DNA from: Cohaesibacteraceae bacterium
Lineage (GTDB): Bacteria; Pseudomonadota; Alphaproteobacteria; Rhizobiales; Cohaesibacteraceae
Direction: 5' to 3'
NCBI GenBank assembly: GCA_016764535.1
Contig: JAESRR010000279.1
Coordinates: 4,810-10,095, forward strand
Length of the DNA: 5,286 nucleotides
The notes under the pieces were generated by a model that ran no database searches, was not told the DNA's origin, and saw nothing but the letters and a program-made list of their open reading frames with translations. This document shows, piece by piece, positions 1 to 5,286 of this stretch; positions within the stretch are counted from its first letter, which is position 1, and each line of letters begins with the position of its first letter. Position numbers and translations under genes: made by a program.

Positions 1-11
1 GTCATAATCAC

Positions 12-24
12 ATGTCCCTGACAT
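12..24. repeat. Short upstream dyad ATGTC-CCT-GACAT sharing CCCTGAC with the operator
   Basis: A perfect 5-bp inverted repeat with a 3-bp centre lies just upstream of the -35 box. The heptamer CCCTGAC occurs at 16-22 and again at 35-41, so the two copies are offset by 19 bp. This could be an auxiliary regulator site or the operator of a leftward gene outside the window. It is short enough to be chance. Confidence 0.3.
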
Positions 25-30
25 ATCTAC

Positions 31-61
31 TTGACCCTGACGTGGCGTCAGAGTGCATGGT
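31..61 (+). promoter_or_regulatory. MerR-type promoter with 19-bp spacer, driving the TipA-family regulator
   Basis: A -35-like TTGACC (31-36) and a -10-like CATGGT (56-61) are separated by 19 bp. That over-long spacer is typical of promoters activated by MerR-family proteins, which twist the DNA to realign the two boxes. The spacer holds a perfect dyad. Transcription would be expected to begin near position 68, which leaves the GTG at 53 outside the message and fits translation from the ATG at 92. The position immediately before a merR-type gene implies autoregulation, as known for Streptomyces tipA. The boxes and dyad are seen directly; the activation mechanism is inferred from the family. 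Confidence 0.72.
37..51. promoter_or_regulatory. Operator dyad CTGACG-TGG-CGTCAG inside the promoter spacer
   Basis: This is a perfect 6-bp inverted repeat with a 3-bp centre, lying wholly between the -35 and -10 boxes of the regulator promoter. Placement and size match MerR-family operators, where a dimer binds the spacer. It resembles, from memory, the tipA operator of Streptomyces, which also has inverted arms rich in TGACG/CGTCA-like steps. The likely binder is the product of the gene that follows. Confidence 0.7.
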
Positions 62-82
62 CGGTTTGCAAAGAGCGCAAAT

Positions 83-86
83 GGAG
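83..86 (+). promoter_or_regulatory. Ribosome binding site GGAG that decides the regulator start
   Basis: GGAG sits 5 nt before the ATG at 92. The alternative in-frame GTG at 53 overlaps the spacer and -10 region of the promoter and would add 13 residues absent from MerR proteins. This site therefore supports position 92 as the start. Confidence 0.65.
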
Positions 87-91
87 CCATC

Positions 92-868
92 ATGCGAAAC
101 CACACGGTTAAACAAATAGCAAAGCTGGCAGGAATTTCGGTTCGTACATTGCATTATTACGATAGAATTGCCTTGCTCTGTCCCACGCGTTCTTCTTCAA
201 ACAATTATCGATGTTACGGCGAATTTGAGCTGTTACGCCTTCAGCAAATTTTGTTTTATCGTCAGTTGGGCATGCCACTTCTCAATATCAAAAAGCTGCT
301 CGACGCTCCCGATTTTGATCTTGAAAATGCACTCAAAACCCATCGCGAAAAATTGTTACAGCAAATGGAAAATAATCAAAAGTTGATCACAACCATTGAC
401 AATACACTTCGCGAAATCAAGGGGAAAAAAACCATGACATCCATGCCCGCCAAAGATTTGTATGAAGGGTTTGCACCACAAAAACAGGCCGAATTCGAAA
501 CATGGCTGATCGAAAAAAATGGCTCTTCGATCGAAGCTCAAATTGAGGATAGCAAGGCACATCTTGCGAAAAGCGGCACTGATGCCATGCAGCAAAAAAT
601 GATCGGTCTTGCGGATATCGAAGCCGGACTGGCCCAGGCAATGCTGGATGGTGTGGCACCAACCACAAAATCTGTCATGGATCTTCTGGACCGACACAGA
701 AACTGGGTCGCCAATATGTGGGATCGGGAGTGCTCGCTGGAAGCTTACGAAGGGCTTGCCCAAATGTATCAGGCGCATCCCGAATTTGTAGCGCGCTATG
801 AGCGTCTCGCAATCGGCTTTTCAAACTATTTGCCAAACGCCATGCAATCATATGCCAGTAAAATTTAG
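92..868 (+). CDS. TipA-type MerR-family transcriptional regulator with TipAS ligand-binding domain
   Basis: Predicted cytoplasmic, ligand-responsive transcription activator of 258 residues, close to TipAL (about 253). Residues 5-72 form the MerR winged-helix domain: TVKQIAKLAGISVRTLHYYD (5-24) is the recognition helix region, N38-Y39-R40 the wing, and LLRLQQILFYRQLG (47-60) the second helix-turn-helix. Residues about 76-112 are a charged dimerisation helix (LENALKTHREKLLQQMEN and following). Residues about 115-258 match the all-helical TipAS antibiotic-binding fold, with the family pattern H202-R-x-W205, M225-Y226, F232 and a terminal helix ending in YASKI. The start at 92 is chosen because of the GGAG 5 nt upstream and because the promoter overlaps the earlier GTG. 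Relatives bind thiopeptides or other large hydrophobic drugs and activate multidrug-resistance genes. The ligand here is unknown, and the residue aligned with the reactive cysteine of TipA appears to be Gly221. The gene is probably autoregulated and monocistronic; no efflux gene is visible nearby. Confidence 0.9.
   Translation: MRNHTVKQIAKLAGISVRTLHYYDRIALLCPTRSSSNNYRCYGEFELLRLQQILFYRQLGMPLLNIKKLLDAPDFDLENALKTHREKLLQQMENNQKLITTIDNTLREIKGKKTMTSMPAKDLYEGFAPQKQAEFETWLIEKNGSSIEAQIEDSKAHLAKSGTDAMQQKMIGLADIEAGLAQAMLDGVAPTTKSVMDLLDRHRNWVANMWDRECSLEAYEGLAQMYQAHPEFVARYERLAIGFSNYLPNAMQSYASKI
419..436 (+). promoter_or_regulatory. Possible internal translation start giving a TipAS-like short product
   Basis: AAGGGG (419-424) lies 9 nt before an in-frame ATG at 434 (Met115), with another in-frame ATG at 443 (Met118). 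Starting at 434 would give a 144-residue protein consisting only of the ligand-binding domain. Streptomyces tipA is known to make such a product, TipAS, from an internal start at the equivalent junction between coiled coil and ligand domain. The sequence signal is visible; use of this start is inference. Confidence 0.4.
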
Positions 869-994
869 GCGCGAATTCGCACACTCAGATCAAGCCTGGA
901 TGTCTGCACCGGGAGTTTGTCCACAAATCCGGGTTCAGGCGAAAGGGCGTATTCAGTTACAATTCCGCATATCGAAAATCACATTCTGACTGCC

Positions 995-1018
995 ATCAGG
1001 ATGGCGCATCCGACTGAT
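995..1018 (+). other. Stem-loop: 9-bp stem with 3-nt bulge and GCG loop
   Basis: ATCA (995-998) pairs with TGAT (1015-1018), and GGATG (999-1003) pairs with CATCC (1007-1011). The loop is GCG and the 3-nt bulge GAC (1012-1014) is on the 3' side. It overlaps a separate dyad, GCCATC-AG-GATGGC (992-1005). There is no T-tract after it, so it is not a classic intrinsic terminator. It could be an operator, a 3'-UTR structure of the regulator mRNA, or chance. Confidence 0.4.
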
Positions 1019-1110
1019 ATAGAAAACCCGGCCAGGCAATTGAATTCACACAATATTAACTATATTTCTTCGCCCGGATTCAGTTTATGCATCATTTATA
1101 ATCATCCACT

Positions 1111-1155
1111 CTTACTGGGTAGCTTCAACGGTTGGCCTATCTACCGTAGTGTAAG
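1111..1155 (+). repeat. Imperfect inverted repeat upstream of the autotransporter
   Basis: CTTAC (1111-1115) pairs with GTAAG (1151-1155), and GGTAG (1118-1122) pairs with CTACC (1141-1145). An asymmetric internal loop separates the two stems. The 18-nt apical loop contains a smaller dyad, CAAC-G-GTTG (1126-1134). The structure ends 121 bp before the autotransporter start and is directly followed by TTGACA (1159-1164), so it could be a regulator site or a leader/terminator hairpin. Function unknown. Confidence 0.35.
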
Positions 1156-1276
1156 CTATTGACATAATTTCTATTTCTCTCAAAGACGAGTGCTTCAATA
1201 AATCTTGCTGCACACCCAAAAGCCATCTAGGTTACAGAAAATACTCAGAATATTGTAAAAAAAGCCTTCTAAAAAT

Positions 1277-3520
1277 ATGCGTAATCATAAGAAGTCTGTC
1301 GGAAATATCACAACACATTTTGGTCTTCTGACATCAGTCGCCTGCCTCACATTATTGACGGGCGGACAGTCCGTATTCGCTGCCGATTTCACCATTGGAA
1401 ATGCAGTAACTGCCAAACAGACTTTGACTGCCAATGAAAACGGCACGGTCGAGACAGGCGGAAGTGTCATTGTTACCGGCGATCATGCAGTCGAAGTCAC
1501 TGGTGCCGGTGTCACGATCAACAATGACGGCACAATCTCGGCGACAGCAAATTCGACCCAGGCAATTTCCGCCGGTACACAGAACAATTTGACGGTCACC
1601 AATACTGCCAATGGCAAGATCACCAGCGCGGGAACCGGCACGCCGACCAACGTTTACGCCATTTCAACCGCCGATGGCCTGACTGTCTCAAATTCGGGGA
1701 TTATATCGAGCGGCCGTCACACCATCGACGCAACTGATAATGCCACCATCACAAACAGTGGTACAATCTCATCCGGCAACGTAAATAACACCCGCACCAT
1801 TGACGTAAATAACGACGCCGTCATCACCAATTTGAGTGGCGGCGTAATCTCCGCAGGCTCAGGCGATAGTAGTTTTGCAATTCAGGTCGACGCGCGAGCA
1901 ACTATCACCAATTATGGTATAATAAGCAGCGGCAATGGTAGCAGCTCAGACACCATCGTACTTACCTCGACAAATAATGTGATTGTCAATCACGGGATGA
2001 TTAGCGCAGGAAACAGCGACGCGATCTTTGCCCAGAGTTCCAGCAACAACAATACTGTGACCAATTACGGCACCATAACTGCTGGTGATGATGGCATTCA
2101 GGATCGAGAAAATTCTACAATTATCAACCATGGCATCATTACTGTGGTGGAAGACGGTGTTCAGATTACGTCCGGCACAATCACCAATACTGGCACCATT
2201 ACCAGTGGCAATTCCAGCAGAACGGGCACTGCCGCAATCCACGTGGGCTATGAAGGCAACGGGGATGCAATCATCAACAATTCCGGCACTTTGCAGTCTT
2301 CTCTTGGCCCCTCCGGCAACGCCATGTATTTCGATGACGGTTCACAGACCGTGAACCTGAATACTGGTTCAAGGATCATCGGCAAGATACTTTGGGACGG
2401 AACCAACGACACGCTGAATATCAACAACAGACACGCGACAACGGTGACGCTTACCGGTCGCTCCAGCAATGGCGCGGCGGCGACTGTCACAACTTCATTG
2501 CCCTCCGTCATTCAGAGTTCAGCAACCCAAACAATCGTTTCGACAATAGACCCGGCTTTGTTTGCAGCCGATGCAGGTGTCATCTCGGACACAGGCTTCG
2601 CACTTCTCGCATCGGTTAACGCCGCACGGCAGGCCGCGCAATCCGGCGCGATCAGTACCAATGGCAGTAGGGAAATTTCTTACGCACCACAATTCTGGTT
2701 TGAGGGATTTGGAAGTTTCCGCCAGCGCAATGACGGCAGCGTCCACGACAATGTCTTCCTGCTCGGCGGTGCTGCGTCCGGCGTTGATAAACAACTGGGT
2801 AATGGCAAAACTGTCGGCGCATTCTTTGGTGGCGCATTCTCCCGGCTTGATGCGGAAAACGATGACCGCAACACCGATACTGCTTCGTTCTATGCAGGTG
2901 CCGGTGTTGGCCAGCAGCTTGGCAATGGTGTGATGGATTTCCGGGCAATGCTCGGGTATTCTTTCCATCAGACGTCTCGCCAAATTCTTGATAACAAATC
3001 AGCTACAGGCTATTTTGAAGCAAAGGCAGATTATTCCTCACTGATGTTCGTACCCGAACTCTCCTACACCCACACAATGCAGCTAAGCGATACGATCTCA
3101 TTGTCGCCCCGCTTCACCGGGCGTTATGCAGCGATCTGGATGCAGGGTTATACCGAGACCGGAGACAGCACCGGCAATATCAGCGTTAAAGATCGTATTT
3201 CCCATTCTGTTCAGGGTGAATTCTCCCTCACCGCGACACGCAAATCCATCACGGACAACGCCGTATTACAGCAATGGATCACCGGCGGCATATCGGGACA
3301 GATGGCACTGGGAAGTGACAAGACCGAAGTCACATTGTTGTCGCAGGATCTTTCGTTCAGCTCGGGTCGTGAAAAATCCAGCTATGAAGGTTTTGTCGAG
3401 GCAGGTTTCTCGTACACTGGTGAAACCGGCACCAAATGGAGCCTTCAGGCGCGCGGTGGCTATGGTTCATCGCAGACAATATCTGCGTCCCTGCGTGGCC
3501 GGGTAACACTCAGCTTTTAG
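1277..3520 (+). CDS. Autotransporter (type Va secretion) with beta-helix passenger and C-terminal barrel
   Basis: Complete 747-residue surface protein. Residues 1-35 are a Sec signal peptide: basic start (MRNHKK), hydrophobic core about 15-28, and a V33-F34-A35 signal-peptidase site before A36-D37. The passenger (about 36-430) is rich in Asn, Thr, Ser and Gly and folds as repeated beta-helix turns (separate entry), closing with G-S-R-I-I-G-K-I...D-T-L-N (364-381), a motif common just before autotransporter linkers. Residues 439-456 (TGFALLASVNAARQAAQS) look like the alpha-helix that threads the pore. Residues about 469-747 form the 12-strand barrel, starting YAPQFWFEGFGSF and ending R-V-T-L-S-F with the C-terminal Phe recognised by the Bam machinery. 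The mature protein has no cysteine, as is usual for exported passengers. There is no protease triad motif (GDSGS) or RGD, so an adhesin or surface-structure role is inferred rather than shown. The ATG at 1277 is the only sensible start because an in-frame stop lies at 1256-1258, yet no Shine-Dalgarno sequence is visible. Confidence 0.92.
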   Translation: MRNHKKSVGNITTHFGLLTSVACLTLLTGGQSVFAADFTIGNAVTAKQTLTANENGTVETGGSVIVTGDHAVEVTGAGVTINNDGTISATANSTQAISAGTQNNLTVTNTANGKITSAGTGTPTNVYAISTADGLTVSNSGIISSGRHTIDATDNATITNSGTISSGNVNNTRTIDVNNDAVITNLSGGVISAGSGDSSFAIQVDARATITNYGIISSGNGSSSDTIVLTSTNNVIVNHGMISAGNSDAIFAQSSSNNNTVTNYGTITAGDDGIQDRENSTIINHGIITVVEDGVQITSGTITNTGTITSGNSSRTGTAAIHVGYEGNGDAIINNSGTLQSSLGPSGNAMYFDDGSQTVNLNTGSRIIGKILWDGTNDTLNINNRHATTVTLTGRSSNGAAATVTTSLPSVIQSSATQTIVSTIDPALFAADAGVISDTGFALLASVNAARQAAQSGAISTNGSREISYAPQFWFEGFGSFRQRNDGSVHDNVFLLGGAASGVDKQLGNGKTVGAFFGGAFSRLDAENDDRNTDTASFYAGAGVGQQLGNGVMDFRAMLGYSFHQTSRQILDNKSATGYFEAKADYSSLMFVPELSYTHTMQLSDTISLSPRFTGRYAAIWMQGYTETGDSTGNISVKDRISHSVQGEFSLTATRKSITDNAVLQQWITGGISGQMALGSDKTEVTLLSQDLSFSSGREKSSYEGFVEAGFSYTGETGTKWSLQARGGYGSSQTISASLRGRVTLSF
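1511..2308 (+). repeat. About 11 degenerate beta-helix repeats in the autotransporter passenger
   Basis: Residues 79-344 contain about eleven copies of a turn built on [I/V]-T-N-x-G-x-I-[S/T]-[S/A]-G-[N/D], such as ITNSGTISSGN, ITNYGIISSGN, IVNHGMISAGN, VTNYGTITAGD and ITNTGTITSGN. Copies begin roughly every 20-30 residues. The pattern predicts stacked rungs with an Asn ladder. At DNA level the copies are diverged, so recent duplication is not evident, though the repeats could still recombine. Confidence 0.8.
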
Positions 3521-3538
3521 GAAAATATAATCGCCTGG

Positions 3539-5155
3539 TTAGCCGCGATGACTGCCGGATCGCCGCGATTGCAATCCACGTGCCGCGTCGGGAGCCGAGC
3601 GACTGCCCTGCATCGGTGTTTGTTGCTCGGAATACTGATCAAGGAACATCGGTTTGGCAAAATAATATCCCTGGGCCAGCCTTATATTGGTCGCCGCCTG
3701 CAGATACAAAAGCTCTTCCTTTGTCTCGACACCCTCAACAATGATCGACATATCAAGCGCTGATGCCAGCGATTCAACAGCCTTTAGAATACTCTGGCTC
3801 CGTGGCTTTTTATGAATATCGGTGATGAACGAGCGATCTACCTTGATTTCGTCGGCGGTGATATCTGCGAGAGCGGAAAGGGATGAATACCCGGTACCAA
3901 AATCATCGATCGAGACTTTCGCGCCGCTTTCTCGAACCATTGGCAGAACTTTTTCCTGAAAACTGCTGCCTGACAAAAAGGCTTCTTCAGTTAGTTCCAG
4001 CATAAATCTTTTGGCGCATCCCGCATCAATCAGCTTGTCGACAATCGTGCGCATAAACACCGGGTTATCCGCCTGAATCGCTGCGATATTGATGCTGATC
4101 GTCGCATCTTCACCAAAAGCATCATTTATTCTATCAATGTTTTCAAGAGTTTCATCAAGGACCTGATGCGCAATATCATCCATCAAACCCAGTTCCAGCG
4201 CCAGACCAATAAATTCCCCCGGGGGCTGAATAGCGCCGTTTTCATCGCGCCAGCGTAACAGAACCTCAACGCCTTTCACTTCGTCGGAGCGAAAATCCAC
4301 CTTGGGCTGATAGGCACAACAAACCCGCCTGTCCCGCACCGCGAGGCGAACCCGTTGCTCCATCCGCATCCGCGCCTTGCTCGTGCGATTGACGCTGGAA
4401 TCGTAGAACCGGATGTTGCCGCGTATACCATCCTTGACGCTCGTCATCGCCGTGTCTGCGGCAGCCCTTAACTCGTCATAGGTCTCGCCATCAGCGGGGA
4501 ACGTGCTCACGCCAATTGATGCCGACGTAATAATCTCGTGCCCTTCAACAAAAAACGGTGTTTTAAGCAGATTGAGGTAGCGACCAAGATCTTCTTCGAT
4601 CTGTTCAAAAGAGTGGACGGGTGAAAGCAACAAAACAAACTCGTTACCACCGACCCGTGCAAGCAGATCTGTTGGCCGCAGCTCGCGTGACAGACGTTCG
4701 GCAATTTTAATCAGCAACGCATCACCGGTGGGATTGCCGTAGTATTCATTGATTTTGCGAAACCGATCGAGATCGAAAAACGCCAGGGCAAATGCCTGAT
4801 CTTCTCCGTCTGTAAGGGTCGCCATGCTTTGCCGGGCCATCGCTGCGTTTGGCAAACCGGTCAGACTGTCGAAGTAAGCCCGCTGGAACAAATCATCTTC
4901 AAGTTTTCTCCGGGCAGAAATATCCTGGGTCAAAAATACATTGATGCTGTCTGAACCATCTCCGACCTTGAGATTATCGACCGAAATCGGTAATTCACCC
5001 TGATCTGTATCTGTTTCGCGGTCCAGCAACATTCCGTGTGATCTGCTGGCCCTGTTGTCATAAAGCGGCACGCCATCATTATCGGTTGCGCACACGCCCA
5101 CAGGCAGGGCATCCAGTATAATTTGAGCGATCTCACCCCTGTCAGATGAAGCCAT
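3539..5155 (-). CDS. PAS-like/GGDEF/EAL protein, probable c-di-GMP phosphodiesterase
   Basis: 538 residues with no membrane segment seen, so probably cytoplasmic. Residues about 8-79 are a short, degenerate PAS-like sensor ending in the usual D-I-S-A-R-R-K-L-E linker. GGDEF domain about 90-253: D-S-L-T-G-L-P-N (96-103), F-D-L-D (127-130), N136 and G-D (144-145) are kept. The signature is GGNEF (169-173), with Asn replacing the metal-binding Asp/Glu, so cyclase activity is doubtful. An RxxD inhibitory-site motif (R160-D163) stands five residues before it. EAL domain about 262-505: Q283-P, E297 (EVL instead of EAL), N356, E387-L-T-E, D417-D418-F-G-T-G, K438, E474-G-V-E477 and Q495-G-Y all match catalytic positions, so c-di-GMP hydrolysis to pGpG is likely. 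A 33-residue polar tail follows. The gene lies 26 bp downstream of another minus-strand gene, so is probably co-transcribed with it, and is convergent with the autotransporter across 18 bp. GTP-binding, PdeA-like activation is an inference. Confidence 0.9.
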   Translation of the reverse strand: MASSDRGEIAQIILDALPVGVCATDNDGVPLYDNRASRSHGMLLDRETDTDQGELPISVDNLKVGDGSDSINVFLTQDISARRKLEDDLFQRAYFDSLTGLPNAAMARQSMATLTDGEDQAFALAFFDLDRFRKINEYYGNPTGDALLIKIAERLSRELRPTDLLARVGGNEFVLLLSPVHSFEQIEEDLGRYLNLLKTPFFVEGHEIITSASIGVSTFPADGETYDELRAAADTAMTSVKDGIRGNIRFYDSSVNRTSKARMRMEQRVRLAVRDRRVCCAYQPKVDFRSDEVKGVEVLLRWRDENGAIQPPGEFIGLALELGLMDDIAHQVLDETLENIDRINDAFGEDATISINIAAIQADNPVFMRTIVDKLIDAGCAKRFMLELTEEAFLSGSSFQEKVLPMVRESGAKVSIDDFGTGYSSLSALADITADEIKVDRSFITDIHKKPRSQSILKAVESLASALDMSIIVEGVETKEELLYLQAATNIRLAQGYYFAKPMFLDQYSEQQTPMQGSRSAPDAARGLQSRRSGSHRG

Positions 5156-5163
5156 GAATAATT

Positions 5164-5169
5164 CTTTCC
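5164..5169 (-). promoter_or_regulatory. Ribosome binding site GGAAAG for the GGDEF/EAL gene
   Basis: On the minus strand GGAAAG lies 8 nt before the ATG at 5155. It is an imperfect but plausible Shine-Dalgarno sequence and supports that start, giving a PAS-like segment that begins a few residues in. It sits inside the 26-bp gap after the upstream stop codon. Confidence 0.5.
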
Positions 5170-5181
5170 ATCAATTCAATT

Positions 5182-5286
5182 CTAGCGCTTGAGGATTTGA
5201 CGTCGTGCATCATCAAGCAGGCGGGGAATTGCTTCACCGGACTGTTCTGATTGCTGTGATTGCCCGGATTGTTCCCGCCGCAACGG
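5182..5286 (-). CDS. C-terminal fragment of an unidentified minus-strand protein
   Basis: An open frame enters from the right edge and ends at TAG (5184-5182), giving 34 residues. It starts PLRREQSGQSQQSEQSGE, a Gln/Ser-rich stretch, and ends in a charged helix-like tail, IPRLLDDARRQILKR. That tail reads like a genuine protein end. Its stop is 26 bp before the start of the GGDEF/EAL gene on the same strand, which suggests an operon with this gene first. The family cannot be recognised from this fragment; most of the gene is outside the window. The Gln/Ser stretch may be a flexible linker. Confidence 0.55.
   Translation of the reverse strand, partial: PLRREQSGQSQQSEQSGEAIPRLLDDARRQILKR

Larger units (their letters stand above)
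869..1276. other. 408-bp intergenic region without a convincing gene
   Basis: The gap between the regulator and the autotransporter is AT-rich towards its right end. A TTG-initiated 81-codon frame (917-1162) has no ribosome site, no recognisable motif and no family resemblance, so I do not call it. The region holds a bulged hairpin (995-1018), an imperfect inverted repeat (1111-1155), a perfect TTGACA (1159-1164) lacking a good -10 at 16-18 bp, and a TATAAT (1097-1102) lacking a -35. The autotransporter promoter probably lies here but I cannot place it. No stem followed by a T-run is visible as a terminator for the regulator gene. Confidence 0.6.

Noticed and set aside
53..91. N-terminal extension of the regulator from GTG at 53
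   Set aside because: The GTG lies in the spacer next to the -10 box and upstream of the expected transcription start, has no ribosome site, and adds residues not typical of MerR proteins.
356..778. Antisense frames opposite the regulator gene
   Set aside because: They overlap a well-supported MerR/TipAS gene and show no domain or ribosome site.
871..880. Perfect palindrome GCGAATTCGC right after the regulator stop
   Set aside because: Ten self-complementary bases with no loop and no T-run cannot act as an intrinsic terminator, and such a site can arise by chance.
909..933. Terminator-like pairing of CCGG arms around TTTGT/ACAAA
   Set aside because: The inner and outer arms do not pair in one consistent register, and there is no T-tract.
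917..1162. 81-codon frame in the intergenic region
   Set aside because: It starts with TTG, has no spaced ribosome site and no recognisable motif, and overlaps the dyad structures. I judge it a chance frame.
1159..1187. TTGACA-based promoter for the autotransporter
   Set aside because: The -35 box is perfect, but the positions 16-18 bp later (CAAAGA, AAAGAC, AAGACG) do not resemble a -10 box, so I mention it only as a landmark.
1336..1345. Lipoprotein signal around Cys23 of the autotransporter
   Set aside because: The residues before the cysteine are S-V-A, not a proper lipobox, and a normal signal-peptidase site follows at Ala35.
2519..2983. 154-codon antisense frame within the autotransporter
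   Set aside because: It lies wholly opposite a clearly coding barrel region, shows no family resemblance and is rich in scattered Cys and Arg, as expected for a shadow frame.

Overview
The window looks like chromosomal DNA of a Gram-negative, surface-colonising bacterium. The evidence is a type V autotransporter with an outer-membrane barrel and a GGDEF/EAL c-di-GMP protein. Gene style and moderate base composition suggest a proteobacterium, perhaps an alphaproteobacterium, but that is a low-confidence guess and no RNA gene anchors the taxonomy. I saw no tRNA, rRNA, CRISPR, insertion sequence or phage gene.

Layout. Positions 1-91 hold a MerR-type promoter/operator: TTGACC, a 19-bp spacer containing a perfect dyad, then CATGGT. 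It drives a TipA-family MerR regulator (92-868, +). That gene also carries a plausible internal start at 434, in the place where Streptomyces TipA makes its short ligand-binding form TipAS. A 408-bp gap (869-1276) has no convincing gene but contains two dyad structures: a bulged 9-bp hairpin at 995-1018 and an imperfect inverted repeat at 1111-1155. Next comes a complete 747-residue autotransporter (1277-3520, +) with a signal peptide, an 11-copy N-x-G-x-I type beta-helix passenger, an alpha-helical linker and a C-terminal barrel ending in Phe. Only 18 bp away, a convergent gene (3539-5155, -) encodes a short PAS-like/GGDEF/EAL protein. Its GGDEF site is altered (GGNEF) while its EAL site looks intact, so it is probably a c-di-GMP phosphodiesterase. 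The C-terminal 34 codons of another minus-strand gene (5182-5286) lie 26 bp upstream of it, probably in the same operon.

How the parts may relate. The regulator appears to be autoregulated and may sense a hydrophobic or cyclic antibiotic-like ligand. Nothing in the window proves that it controls the autotransporter. A surface-exposed autotransporter beside a c-di-GMP-degrading enzyme fits an adhesion/biofilm neighbourhood, but this is inference from gene content only. The families are known ones. The points most worth a second look are the internal TipAS-like start, the clean MerR promoter that corrects the gene start, the degenerate GGDEF with a retained I-site, and the structured gap upstream of the autotransporter.
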